A stretch of 64,000 nt of DNA from Nitrospinia bacterium (GCA_029261715.1 JAJDAT010000016.1:1-64000); one strand, 5' to 3'. Counted from the first letter of the stretch, positions 17,771 through 27,201 are shown. The notes: generated by a model not told the origin, from the sequence alone. Numbers and translations: made by a program.

Positions 17771-18748
17771 TTAGGAAGCGTTTAAATCAACCGTTTTCCC
17801 TTCGCAAGCGACGAAAACTTCCAAATTCGATCCTTTACCAACCTTTTTTAGATATTTCTCAGCGAGCTGAAATACATCCATAATCTTAAAATCACTATAG
17901 GTAGGCTCATGATGATATAGAGCTAATTGACGAACATTCGCTTCTAAGGCTATATCAATGCCGATAAATGCCGAGCTATGCCCCCAATCTTCTTTGAACT
18001 CTATACCTTCCATAAAAGTATATTGCGCGTCGAATACGACTAAATCGGCGTCTTTAAAAAAATCAATAACGGATTGTAAAGCCTGTGGACCAATATTTTT
18101 ATATTCCGAATCGGTTGCGTAAATAAAAGATTTACCATTGTAATCAATTCGAAACGCGTATGAACCTCCCGGATGGTAATTCTTTTTCCAAGAAATCTTA
18201 GTGTCGCCAATTGTCAAATCAGAAACTTCATTTAAATCTGTAAAAGAGATCTCCGATGGAAAAATACTAAACGGAACAGGAAAAAATTCAGGCCGTTGAT
18301 GACCTGCCAGACGGTCTTCTAGATCGTCATGCCCCCCGTAAAACTTAAAGCGGTTGCCTTTAATATAAAAAGGAACAAAAAATGGAATCCCCAATATATG
18401 ATCATAATGAGTATGACTTACAAAAATATGCGCTTCTCCACCGCCTTTACCAAATTCTTGCCCCATCCAGTGCAACCCTAATTCTCGTAAACCAGAACCA
18501 CAATCAAAAACAAAATTTTTTCCCGCAACAGACGCTTGAACGCACGAAGAATTCCCTCCAATGATTCCGCCAACCTCAACCGGCAAACTATTCACAAATG
18601 CATTACGTGAATCTTCATTCTGAATATCGCTTGGCTCAATACGTTCAACAACGGCTAACATTTTTTCTTTCATTTTTTCGGGAGTAATCGGAGTCGGGAT
18701 AGAACCTCTTACTCCTCGAAAAGTTATTTCAAAATCTTTTTCAGCCAT
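17771..18748 (-). CDS. MBL-fold metallohydrolase
   Basis: 325 residues. The zinc motif HxHxDH is present as SHTHYDHILG (H112, H114, D116, H117). The start has the EITFRGVRGSIPTP pattern, followed by VFDCGSGLRELG. Later ligands are probably in YHPGGSYAFRI, IYATDSEY, DWGHSSAF and YHHEPTYSD. This is the PhnP/cAMP-phosphodiesterase-like branch that cleaves phosphodiesters, or acts as a signalling phosphodiesterase. The two HDOD genes immediately upstream on the same strand suggest a signalling context, but the substrate is unknown. Confidence 0.88.
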   Translation of the reverse strand: MAEKDFEITFRGVRGSIPTPITPEKMKEKMLAVVERIEPSDIQNEDSRNAFVNSLPVEVGGIIGGNSSCVQASVAGKNFVFDCGSGLRELGLHWMGQEFGKGGGEAHIFVSHTHYDHILGIPFFVPFYIKGNRFKFYGGHDDLEDRLAGHQRPEFFPVPFSIFPSEISFTDLNEVSDLTIGDTKISWKKNYHPGGSYAFRIDYNGKSFIYATDSEYKNIGPQALQSVIDFFKDADLVVFDAQYTFMEGIEFKEDWGHSSAFIGIDIALEANVRQLALYHHEPTYSDFKIMDVFQLAEKYLKKVGKGSNLEVFVACEGKTVDLNAS

Positions 18749-18769
18749 AGGATTTCTTTAATCTTTGGA

Positions 18770-19609
18770 TTATTTTTCAAATATGGAAGAAACCTGTTCT
18801 AAGCTATTTTCTACTTCTTCTTTTATCACGTTCATTCTTTCTTCAGAAATGCCTAAAATTTGCGAAAAATCAGGTTCTTCTTCACTGCATTTAGGACCAA
18901 CCCCATTGGAAACTTTTTGATGATTTAGCAATACATTTGATAATGCGACAACTTCTTGCGATCCTTGCTTTAAGGGTCGATGATGTTCATGAACTAAAGA
19001 GATAACTCCAGGAGCTATAGGCCACCACTTTTCGATATATTTAGCGCCTACCTCGGCATGATCAATCCCAAAACTTTCAACTTCTAAAACTTCTAAAGAT
19101 TGATCCGCATCATTCGTTTTCGCTAAAAACTCCGAATATTCTTTTGGAAAAAAATTCAGAAAAACTAATATTCCAATATCATGCATCAATCCAGCTAAAT
19201 ATGCATTTTCGCGAGATTCATCGCTTTGTTCAAAAAATTCACTTAAGGACTTGGAACAAACTGCGGAGGCAAATGAGTGTTTCCAAAATGATACTTGGTT
19301 AATAGCTTTTGTTCTTGATGAAACCTTTGGTATTTCTAAAGTATAAGCTAGATCTAAAACCATTTTTAAACCCAATCTACCTAAGGCATTATCCAAGTCT
19401 TCCGCTTTGTCTCTACCGCCTCCTATAAAAACGCTATTTGCTAATTTCATCAGTCTACCGGATAAAACTGGCTCGGTTTTTATCAAGTCCGAAATATCGG
19501 CGATACAAGAGTCTGGGTCGTCTATTATTTGTTCTAATTTTATAAGGATGTCTGGTAGTGGAGGTAAGTTTTGTTGTGTATTTACCGCTTCCAATATTTT
19601 ATCTCGCAT
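18770..19609 (-). CDS. HDOD-domain protein (copy 1)
   Basis: 279 residues. The N-terminal HDOD segment has LPPLPDILIKLEQIIDDPDS, then ISDLIKTEPVLSGRLMKLAN. The HD-like core shows AYLAGLMHDIGILVFLNFFP near 141-160 and LVHEHHRP near 206-213. HDOD domains are degenerate HD domains that usually act as signal-output scaffolds in chemotaxis, motility or cyclic-di-GMP pathways rather than as hydrolases. It is a close paralogue of the next gene (same length, long identical stretches) and lies 21 bases upstream of the MBL gene. No receiver or GGDEF domain is attached. Confidence 0.88.
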   Translation of the reverse strand: MRDKILEAVNTQQNLPPLPDILIKLEQIIDDPDSCIADISDLIKTEPVLSGRLMKLANSVFIGGGRDKAEDLDNALGRLGLKMVLDLAYTLEIPKVSSRTKAINQVSFWKHSFASAVCSKSLSEFFEQSDESRENAYLAGLMHDIGILVFLNFFPKEYSEFLAKTNDADQSLEVLEVESFGIDHAEVGAKYIEKWWPIAPGVISLVHEHHRPLKQGSQEVVALSNVLLNHQKVSNGVGPKCSEEEPDFSQILGISEERMNVIKEEVENSLEQVSSIFEK

Positions 19610-19713
19610 ATAGAGCTTTTATAGTTATTACTTTATTAATCCAAAACCAGAGAATACGGGATTGAAGACTTTTATCTGCAAAAATTATAAGAGCATAAGC
19701 TTGAAAACAAAAG

Positions 19714-20553
19714 TTAATTTCCTCCAAACAAAGAACTTAATTCTCCAATAGAATTCGAGGTTTGTTCTTTCAATTCTTCTAATTCAACCTCTGAAGCACC
19801 TATAATTTCAGCAAAATTCAGTTCTTCACTAATCGCTGGCCCCACTTTATTTTGATAACCAAGCGCATTCACAAAACTATTCGCCAAACCCAAAACATTT
19901 TTTGCGTCGACATCAAACGGCTCATGGCGCCTTTTTATTTGATCCACTACCGACTCTGAAACCGGCCACCATTTTTCAATATATTTAGCTCCTAACTCAA
20001 CATGATTGATTCCAAAACTTTCAGTTTCAAGTTCTTCCAATGGCTTTTCTTCATCAACAACCTTCTTCAAAAAATCTCCATACTCTTTAGGAATGTTATG
20101 AAAAAAAACTAAAATCCCGACATCATGCATTAATCCAGCTAAATACGCATTTTCTCGCTGGTCTTCATCTTGCGAAAAAAGTTTGCTTAGAGCGCGCGAA
20201 CAAATTGCCGTTCCAAATGCATGCTGCCAAAAAGCGCTTTGATTAATAACCTTATTCCCTGAAGAAATTTTGGGTAATTCAACGGTATAGGCCAAATCAA
20301 GCACCATTTTTAAACCCAATCGCCCAATAGCATTATCCAGGTCTTCCGCTTTTTCTCTTCCGCCGCCAATAAACACGCTATTTGCAAGCCTCATCAAATT
20401 TCCCGATAAAACAGGTTCCGTGTATATCAGACTAGAAATATCAGAAATACAGGTGTCTGGATCGTATACCTTTTGTTCAATTTTCGATAGAACTTCAGGC
20501 AAAGGAGGTAAGTTCTCTTCTTTATTAATAATTGCTAAAATTTTTTCACGCAT
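19714..20553 (-). CDS. HDOD-domain protein (copy 2)
   Basis: 279 residues, like its neighbour. Shared blocks include LANSVFIGGG, KAEDLDNA and RLGLKMVLDLAYT. The HD-like core AYLAGLMHDVGILVF is present, but the later HEHHRP of copy 1 is KRRHEPFD here. The tandem arrangement and equal length indicate a gene duplication followed by divergence. It is probably the first gene of the HDOD-HDOD-MBL run, because a divergent gap of about 200 bases separates it from rlpA. Function is inferred only from the domain. Confidence 0.88.
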   Translation of the reverse strand: MREKILAIINKEENLPPLPEVLSKIEQKVYDPDTCISDISSLIYTEPVLSGNLMRLANSVFIGGGREKAEDLDNAIGRLGLKMVLDLAYTVELPKISSGNKVINQSAFWQHAFGTAICSRALSKLFSQDEDQRENAYLAGLMHDVGILVFFHNIPKEYGDFLKKVVDEEKPLEELETESFGINHVELGAKYIEKWWPVSESVVDQIKRRHEPFDVDAKNVLGLANSFVNALGYQNKVGPAISEELNFAEIIGASEVELEELKEQTSNSIGELSSLFGGN

Positions 20554-20757
20554 AACTTTCTAGTTATCTATAAATAATTCAAATAGTTAAGAGAAAAATG
20601 ATATCTGATTTTTGTTGACCTTAAATTAAACAAAATCTACAATACATAATTAAAATAAGCTTATTTTACAACAATTTACATAAATTATAAACTGCTTCCT
20701 TATCAATAAAGTCAAGTTTTTACTATTTACTGGTTCCCATAAACTTTTTTCAACTTT

Positions 20758-21513
20758 ATGACCACAATTTTTTCTAAGAGAAATTCCCTTAAAAAGCTTT
20801 TTCTGGTTAATATTGCTGTTTTTTTACTCTTCTTTTCAATGAGTTGCTCAAAAAAAAGACTTACGCCAGTTAAGTTTCATCCTTCTCCTCAAAAGGTCAA
20901 AACAACACCTAGTCGCCCCTATCGAGTATTAGGAAAAACCTATTACCCAATTTCTTCTTCAAAAAATTTTACTCAAAAGGGGATAGCCTCTTGGTATGGA
21001 CCCAAATTTCATGGTAAGTTGACGTCTAATAAGGAGCGCTATGATATGTACCAGTTGACTGCCGCACATAAAACGCTTCCTTTTGATACAAGAGTGCGAG
21101 TCACAAACTTAGAAAATGGTCTAGCAGTCCTTGTTCGGATAAATGATAGAGGCCCTTTCGTTGGTGATAGGATTATAGATCTTAGTCTTGCCGCAGCAAA
21201 AAAACTGGCTATGCTTGAAAGTGGCACTGCATCCGTTGAACTAAGAGCGGAATATTATCCCAACCCAACCAATAAAACTGAGCAACAATCGGCTAATAAG
21301 TTTGGAGTACAAGTTGGTTTTTTTAGAGAAATCCAAAACGCAAAAAACTTAAAAGATCAAACTAAAGAAAGTTTTGTGCAAAAGTTTAATTCTAACGGTG
21401 ACCAGTTTTATCGCGTCGTTGTTGGAAAGTATAACCATTTTGATCAAGCTTGGAATCACTTGAATAAACTTAAATCTAATGGTTTTGCAAAAGCTTTTAT
21501 AATTGATTATTAA
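20758..21513 (+). CDS. rlpA: RlpA-like septal ring lytic transglycosylase with SPOR domain
   Basis: 251 residues. A lipoprotein signal ends at C30 (FFSMSC-S). A double-psi beta-barrel domain follows at about 68-160, with KGIASWYGPKFHGKLTSN, LPFDTRVRVTNL and VRINDRGPFVGDRIIDLS. The Asp of NDRGPF is the conserved catalytic residue of RlpA. A SPOR peptidoglycan-binding domain lies at about 178-250 (FGVQVGFFREIQNAKNLKDQ). RlpA cuts glycan strands stripped of peptides at the division septum. The lipobox places it in the outer membrane. It probably has its own promoter in the gap shared with the divergent HDOD gene. Confidence 0.92.
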   Translation: MTTIFSKRNSLKKLFLVNIAVFLLFFSMSCSKKRLTPVKFHPSPQKVKTTPSRPYRVLGKTYYPISSSKNFTQKGIASWYGPKFHGKLTSNKERYDMYQLTAAHKTLPFDTRVRVTNLENGLAVLVRINDRGPFVGDRIIDLSLAAAKKLAMLESGTASVELRAEYYPNPTNKTEQQSANKFGVQVGFFREIQNAKNLKDQTKESFVQKFNSNGDQFYRVVVGKYNHFDQAWNHLNKLKSNGFAKAFIIDY

Positions 21514-21572
21514 CATTCATTAGACGACTCTGATAAAGGTCGTTGATAAATAATTTTAGGAGTTTCATTAAG

Positions 21573-22061
21573 ATGCGTCTGCCCGTTTTGGATAAATTAG
21601 AAAAAGAGTTAATGGAATCCGAGCGAGAATTGAAAGTCGATATTCCAAAAGCCTTAAAAATTGCTACCGATATGGGAGATCTTAGCGAAAACGCAGAATA
21701 TAAAGCCGCTAAAGAAAGGCAAATGCTTTTAGAAGCCCGAATTTCTATACTTCAAAAACGGGTATCAGAAATAACGTCTTTGAATATCAATAGAATCCCA
21801 AATGACAGAACTGGTTTAGGCAGTAAAATAGACCTTAAAAACCTAGAGTCTGGCGAATCGAAAAGCTTTGAATTAGTGTTTCCAGAAGAAGTTTCACCCG
21901 AAGAAGGAAAAATTTCTCCAGGTTCCCCTATAGGTAAATCGCTCTTGGGAAAGCAAGAAGGAGACGAAGTTCAGATTACCATTGCCGGAGAGTCGACCCT
22001 TTATGAATTAAGAAGTTTAAAAACAATTCACGAAGTACTTAAAGAATCAAAAGAATCATAA
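21573..22061 (+). CDS. greA: Transcription elongation factor GreA-like
   Basis: 162 residues from the ATG at 21573, chosen because AGGAG lies at 21558-21562 with proper spacing and the protein then begins MRLPVLDKLEKELMESERE. The N-terminal coiled coil carries MGDLSENAEYKAAKERQ, the tip with acidic residues that enter the RNA polymerase secondary channel. The C-terminal FKBP-like domain has SPIGKSLLGKQEGDEVQI. Gre factors restart backtracked polymerase by stimulating transcript cleavage. The C-terminal domain is somewhat divergent (the loop NRIPNDRTGLG). The stop shares one base with the start of trmB, so the two are coupled. Confidence 0.88.
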   Translation: MRLPVLDKLEKELMESERELKVDIPKALKIATDMGDLSENAEYKAAKERQMLLEARISILQKRVSEITSLNINRIPNDRTGLGSKIDLKNLESGESKSFELVFPEEVSPEEGKISPGSPIGKSLLGKQEGDEVQITIAGESTLYELRSLKTIHEVLKESKES

Positions 22062-22690
22062 TGGCCGCTAAAGCATTAATTTCATTCAACGAGATTTCTT
22101 CTAGCCATCCGTTGTTTTCTAATTTAGATATCGCTCCGGATTGGGACCAAATATTCCCTAATAAATATCCAATGAAACTTGAAATAGGTTTTGGTAACGG
22201 TAGCTTTATTATTGATATGGCAATGAGGGAACCTAGAACAAACTTTGTCGGTCTAGATATGTACCACAAAGGAATTCGTAAAACGATTACACGCGCAGAA
22301 AAACGACTTATTGAAAATATTCATATTGTTTATGGAGACGCTAGGTATAGAACTCAGAGCGCATTTAAAGACGCTACATTAGAAGCAATTTATATAAATT
22401 TTCCCGACCCGTGGCCCAAAAAACGCCATATTAAAAGACGCCTTATTACGGCGAGTTTCGTTGAAACCTTATCAAACAAGTTGACTCCTTCGGGAGAACT
22501 TAGAATAGCTACAGACTGCGAAACCTATGCCAGAGATATGCTGACTTTCCTTGAAAACTCTTCGTTAGAAAATAAAGCAGGTTCTTTTAAGTTTAGCGAA
22601 TGTCGAGAGAATATACCTCAATCTAAATATGAGAAAAATTATTTAAAAGAAGGTAAAAAAATATACTATTTAGACTATATAAAAAGATAA
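22061..22690 (+). CDS. trmB: tRNA (guanine-N7-)-methyltransferase
   Basis: A 209-residue class I SAM methyltransferase that makes m7G46 in the tRNA variable loop. The SAM-binding motif is LEIGFGNGSFI near 39-49, followed by NFVGLDMYHKGI. The TrmB signature IYINFPDPWPKKRHIKRRL is at about 110-128. RIATDCETYARDM lies near 148-160. The length matches the family. The start overlaps the greA stop by one base. Confidence 0.95.
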   Translation: MAAKALISFNEISSSHPLFSNLDIAPDWDQIFPNKYPMKLEIGFGNGSFIIDMAMREPRTNFVGLDMYHKGIRKTITRAEKRLIENIHIVYGDARYRTQSAFKDATLEAIYINFPDPWPKKRHIKRRLITASFVETLSNKLTPSGELRIATDCETYARDMLTFLENSSLENKAGSFKFSECRENIPQSKYEKNYLKEGKKIYYLDYIKR

Positions 22691-22744
22691 AATAGACTTG
22701 GTCAAAAAATGTTCTTAAGAATATAATTGAATCCAACGATTTTT

Positions 22745-22756
22745 AGGAGGCCTCCT
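22745..22756 (+). promoter_or_regulatory. Strong Shine-Dalgarno inside a perfect 12-base palindrome
   Basis: AGGAGGCCTCCT ends on the first base of the TTG start of the LpxC fusion gene. AGGAGG (22745-22750) has good spacing to TTG at 22756 and decides that start. The palindrome is exact, so the ribosome site could pair with itself (AGGA/TCCT) or be bound by a dimeric regulator. Whether this has any function is not shown. Confidence 0.5.
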
Positions 22757-24786
22757 TGCCCAAAGAACGCATTTTAGTTGTCGACGACGAAAAAAATATC
22801 GTGAGTTCCCTTTATGGAATCCTATCCGACGAAGGTTATGATGTTTCATCCGCAGAAGATGGATTAGAAGCTCTGGAAAGAATTCAGAACGATCCACCAG
22901 ATTTAGTTTTATTGGATATCTGGATCCCTGGAATGGACGGAATTGAAGTCTTGAGAACTATCAAAACCTATCAAAAAGAATTACCGGTTCTCATTATGTC
23001 AGGGCATGCTTCTATAGATACTGCCGTGCGAGCAACGAAATTGGGCGCTATTGATTTCGTCGAAAAACCTTTTTCACTCGACCAAATTACTCAAGCAGTT
23101 GCTAATGGACTCAAAGAAGGTAAAGGAATTCCTAAACAAAGCGGCGTTGACTTCGCAGATAAAATGGATCGAATACTCCGTTTTCAAATGATGATCGACG
23201 TAAAAAAAGGAGTTAAGAACGCTTCTAAAAATTCGCGACCTATTTTATTAATTGGCGATAAGGGCACTGGCAAAGAGTTAGTCGCACAAACGATACACAG
23301 GCAAAGTAAACAAAATGATCGTCCTTTCATCAAACTAAATTGCGCTGTCAGACGCATGCAAGATATTCAAGCGCAATTATTCTGCTCAACAAAAAAGAAT
23401 GGCGATTCTTCGCAAAATCTCCCTGGAACCAAAGAAAAAGCTGTTTTTCTAAGCAACATTGAATCTTTATCCAAGGGACTACAAGAAAAACTAGCTCTCG
23501 CTTTAAAAAATCAAACCGTAAAAAAGAACGATACAATTTTAGACTTTCTTCCAATTCGAATATTCGCTTCAACATCTAAGAATCTCGAAACTCTTGTTAA
23601 AAAAGGTCAATTAAATAAAGATCTCTACGACATCTTTGCTAAAGACACAATACAAATTCCATCGTTACGAGAGCACTCTGAAGCCATCCCAGAATTGATT
23701 GAAAATTATTTTGAATCCTGGGAAAAAAATGGAAATCCAAAACCAACAATAAAAGAAGACGCCATCAAAACTCTCTGCAATTATGATTGGCCTGGAAATA
23801 TTAAAGAATTAAAAGAGGTTTTGGAGCAAATCTGGTTACCTGGAACTGGAAATAAAATAATAAACCTTCAAGACTTACCTCCCTACATTAGAGTTTCAAA
23901 CTTTTCGGATTCAGAGAATAAAGCTGAGATAAAACCAAAAAACGGAAAGAAAAAATCACTTAATCAGAGAACTCTGAAAAGAAGCGTAGTTTTATGTGGA
24001 AGTGGACTCCATTCAGGGATTAAGACTGGCTTAATTTTACAACCACTTCCCGCTGGAAGTGGAATTGTCTTTGGCGATATAACTACTGGAGAAACTATTC
24101 AAGCTAAGTTGAATAACGTCCAATCTACTAATTATTCAACTTGTCTTCAAAAAGGACTTGTATCAATAGCGACCATTGAACATATTATGGCAGTACTTCA
24201 TATGTATCGCATAACTAATCTATTGATAAAAATTGGTGACGAAGCCCCTGTAATGGATGGCTCCGCTAAAGATTTTTGCCAATTAATCGAAGATGGCGGA
24301 TTTGAAGATCAGGACGATTTTTACGAAGAGTTGATTGTTGATAAAACTTATATCTTTGGCTCCCCAGATAGCGGTAAACCTTATATCTCTATAGAACCTT
24401 CCGATACATTCTGCGCAAGTTACCATATGGATTATCCCGCGCCAATTGGAGTTCAAGATTATACTTACGAATTTTTTGGTTCCGAAAGCTTCAAAGCAGA
24501 AATAGCTCCGGCTAGAACTTTTGGCTTTTTAGAAGATGTCGCACAATTAACCAAAATGGGATTTGCTTGTGGCGGCAAATTGGATAATTTTATCTTGCTC
24601 GGCGATAAAAAGGTATTGAACACGGAACTGAGGTTTCACGACGAATTTGCACGTCATAAAATTCTTGATATTATCGGCGATTTCTACCTATTGGGTAAAC
24701 CCATTCGAGGAAAAATTAAGGCGTTTAAATCTGGGCACACTGAAAATGTTGGATTGATGAAGCAAATACAAACTAGCTTATGTTAA
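22756..24786 (+). CDS. lpxC: Fusion of response-regulator receiver, degenerate sigma54-type AAA+ domain and LpxC deacetylase
   Basis: 676 residues from a TTG start. Residues 4-120 are an intact receiver: D10/D11, phospho-acceptor D54 (LLDIWIPGMDG), S82 and K104. Residues 135-375 are an NtrC-type AAA+ module. It keeps Walker A (GDKGTGKE, 167-174) and WPGN (345-348), but GAFTGA is missing, Walker B Asp-Glu is replaced (AVFLSNIESL), and the arginine-finger region is lost (DLYDIFAKDT). Residues 405-676 are LpxC, which removes acetate from UDP-3-O-acyl-GlcNAc, the committed step of lipid A synthesis. Its catalytic residues are present: E475-H476, H634, D638 and H661. The DNA-binding helix-turn-helix is replaced by LpxC, so it should not act as a transcription factor. 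Phosphorylation control of LpxC is inferred. Confidence 0.93.
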   Translation: MPKERILVVDDEKNIVSSLYGILSDEGYDVSSAEDGLEALERIQNDPPDLVLLDIWIPGMDGIEVLRTIKTYQKELPVLIMSGHASIDTAVRATKLGAIDFVEKPFSLDQITQAVANGLKEGKGIPKQSGVDFADKMDRILRFQMMIDVKKGVKNASKNSRPILLIGDKGTGKELVAQTIHRQSKQNDRPFIKLNCAVRRMQDIQAQLFCSTKKNGDSSQNLPGTKEKAVFLSNIESLSKGLQEKLALALKNQTVKKNDTILDFLPIRIFASTSKNLETLVKKGQLNKDLYDIFAKDTIQIPSLREHSEAIPELIENYFESWEKNGNPKPTIKEDAIKTLCNYDWPGNIKELKEVLEQIWLPGTGNKIINLQDLPPYIRVSNFSDSENKAEIKPKNGKKKSLNQRTLKRSVVLCGSGLHSGIKTGLILQPLPAGSGIVFGDITTGETIQAKLNNVQSTNYSTCLQKGLVSIATIEHIMAVLHMYRITNLLIKIGDEAPVMDGSAKDFCQLIEDGGFEDQDDFYEELIVDKTYIFGSPDSGKPYISIEPSDTFCASYHMDYPAPIGVQDYTYEFFGSESFKAEIAPARTFGFLEDVAQLTKMGFACGGKLDNFILLGDKKVLNTELRFHDEFARHKILDIIGDFYLLGKPIRGKIKAFKSGHTENVGLMKQIQTSLC

Positions 24787-25170
24787 TAAAAAATTCTAAA
24801 ACTGCCTAGAAGCGCCATTTTTTTCAAAAAATCTTTTTCTGTTTGTAATCCACATTTTACGATCCCCAAATCGAATATCAATATTGGTTTATCGCCCATT
24901 CTCACCTAATTAAAGTCTCTTGAATAAAGCATAGTGCGGTTTCATTCTAAGCAAAAAGCTTCAAACTTTTTGAAAGAATTAGACAATATACTCTCTAAGA
25001 AAAACTTGGCTTACTTAAGTAAGTATTTCATTGATCTAATTAAAATTAACAGCTAGGATAAATCTAATACATTTTTAATCCTGAAACGCGTTTATCCTTC
25101 CGAAAAATTGTTTTAAAACTCTATTACCAAAACAAAAATCGCGAATCATTTAATAAGGATTGGCTAAAAA
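24787..25170. other. 384-bp gap upstream of the TonB receptor gene
   Basis: AT-rich spacer between the LpxC fusion and the receptor gene. I see no reading frame with coding character and no recognisable riboswitch or Fur-box sequence. It should contain the receptor promoter, but no clear -35/-10 pair stood out. Confidence 0.5.
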
Positions 25171-27201
25171 ATGAAATTTAACAACAAGAATCTTAAACAT
25201 GTTTTTTTGTTGTGGTTTGCATGGATGTTAATAATTGGTAGTTCTCCTGTTTATGGAAAAAACGATCTAGAGCTAACAACCCTAAAAGATCTTTCATTAG
25301 ACGAACTCCTAGATATAAAAGTTACATCAGTCGCGAAGAAAGAACAGCGACTTTTTAAAGCCGCTTCGGCAATTTACGTAATCACAAACGAAGATATTCG
25401 CCGCTCAGGCCATACCACCATCGCAGAAGCCTTAAGAATGGTACCAGGAATGCAAGTCGCTCACATAGACTCAAATACCTGGGCTGTCACATCACGCGGT
25501 TTAAATTCTCGCTTTGCAAGTAAGCTTTTGGTGATGATTGATGGAAGATCTGTTTATTCTCAGATTTTTTCAGGAGTATATTGGGACGAAGTTGACGTTG
25601 CTTTGAAAGATATCGATAGGATTGAGGTCATTCGAGGACCAGGTGGAACTATATGGGGAGCAAATGCCGTAAATGGAGTGATCAATATAATCACCAAAAA
25701 CTCAAAAGACACACAAGGCGGTTTTATTAGCGCTGGCGCAGGCAATCAAGAACTAGGCTTTGGAACTTTCCGATATGGTGAAAAAATAGATCAAAATAAA
25801 AGTTTTAGAGTTTATGGAAAATATTATGAAAGAGACGAATTTGGAGAACGATTAGGAAACACGCCTGCCGACAGCTGGGATGCGTTTCGAGGTGGCTTTA
25901 GGATGGATTGGGAAGTTTCTGAAAAGTCTTCATTAACCTTTCAAGGCGACTATTACAATGGTGAGTCTGGAGAAAAAGCCGATAATAATGTTGTCTCATT
26001 CTCATTTCCTGGAACCGCAAGCTTCGACCGCGAGGTACAAATAGATGGAGTTAACTTTTTAACCCGTTGGAAAAAAATAATTTCCGAAACTTCGGATATG
26101 GAGCTTCAGTTCTACTTTAACCGGCAAAAACGCGACGGTAGTCCTATAACTGAATTTATTTTGGATACTTACGATCTAGAGTTTCAACATAGGTTTCTCT
26201 TAACTCAAAAACAAGAAATTACCTGGGGTTTAGGGCAACGTTATGTAAAAGACTCTTTTTCAAATAGCTTAGCTCTTCAGTTTGATCCTCTTAGTAGATG
26301 GAACTATCGTTTAGGAACTTTCATTCAGGATGAAATCACTCTTATTCCCGATAACCTTCGACTAATATTAGGATCCAAGTTCTCGGAAAATAACTATACA
26401 GGATTTGAATTTCAACCCAGTGGTAGGCTTTTATGGACCCCAAATGATCGTCATACTGTTTGGGGAGCTGTTTCCCGAGCGGTTAGAACTCCTTCACGCG
26501 CAGAAGATACTATTCGTCTAAATGGATCGGTTCTTCCAGGACCTACTGTTGCCGCTTTTATAGGAACTCATAATTTTGAATCTGAGGACTTACTGGCCTA
26601 TGAAGCTGGATATCGATTTAGACCTTCCAGCAAACTATTTTTTGATCTAAGCCTTTTCTACAATAAATACGAAAATCTTAACTCTAGAGAACCAGGCTCT
26701 CCTTTCATTGAAACTTCTCCAAGCCCAGCGCATGCAGTGCTTCCATTTTTTGTCGAAAATCAAAGCTCTGGAGAAACCTACGGCTTGGAATTTGACGTTA
26801 AATGGAAGCCAAAAAACTGGTGGCAACTGAGTGCCGGTTTTAATTGGTTAGAAGTTTCCTTAAACCTAGATCCTGGAAGCCAAGCTATTTCCACATTAGC
26901 TGCAGAAGGCAACGACCCCGAATTTCAGGCAAATATAAGATCACAATTAGACCTTCCACATAATTTCGAATTTGATACAGCATTTTATTACGTCGACAAC
27001 CTAGAAAGATTTAAGGTACCTAGCTATATACGAGCCGATTTGCGCTTAGGCTGGCATCCTACCGAAAACTGGGACGTTAGCGTAGTAGTTCAGAACTTAC
27101 AAGATTCTGAGCATTTGGAGTCCGGCGAGGAATCCACTAGGTTATTGTCATTAACAGAAGTTCAACGTTCAGTGTATGGAAAAATAACCTGGAAGTTTTA
27201 G
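25171..27201 (+). CDS. TonB-dependent outer-membrane receptor
   Basis: 676 residues. A signal peptide (about 1-29) precedes LSLDELLDIKVTSVAKKEQ, the usual N-terminal segment of this receptor subfamily. The plug domain follows at about 60-170: ITNEDIRRSGHTTIAEALRM, LLVMIDGRSVY, DIDRIEVIRGPGGTIWGANA and NGVINIITK. The remainder is a beta-barrel rich in aromatic strands, ending YGKITWKF with the terminal Phe needed for outer-membrane assembly. Such receptors import siderophores, vitamins or carbohydrates, and the substrate cannot be told from sequence. The next gene encodes a YfiR-family protein, a frequent partner of this receptor type. Confidence 0.93.
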   Translation: MKFNNKNLKHVFLLWFAWMLIIGSSPVYGKNDLELTTLKDLSLDELLDIKVTSVAKKEQRLFKAASAIYVITNEDIRRSGHTTIAEALRMVPGMQVAHIDSNTWAVTSRGLNSRFASKLLVMIDGRSVYSQIFSGVYWDEVDVALKDIDRIEVIRGPGGTIWGANAVNGVINIITKNSKDTQGGFISAGAGNQELGFGTFRYGEKIDQNKSFRVYGKYYERDEFGERLGNTPADSWDAFRGGFRMDWEVSEKSSLTFQGDYYNGESGEKADNNVVSFSFPGTASFDREVQIDGVNFLTRWKKIISETSDMELQFYFNRQKRDGSPITEFILDTYDLEFQHRFLLTQKQEITWGLGQRYVKDSFSNSLALQFDPLSRWNYRLGTFIQDEITLIPDNLRLILGSKFSENNYTGFEFQPSGRLLWTPNDRHTVWGAVSRAVRTPSRAEDTIRLNGSVLPGPTVAAFIGTHNFESEDLLAYEAGYRFRPSSKLFFDLSLFYNKYENLNSREPGSPFIETSPSPAHAVLPFFVENQSSGETYGLEFDVKWKPKNWWQLSAGFNWLEVSLNLDPGSQAISTLAAEGNDPEFQANIRSQLDLPHNFEFDTAFYYVDNLERFKVPSYIRADLRLGWHPTENWDVSVVVQNLQDSEHLESGEESTRLLSLTEVQRSVYGKITWKF

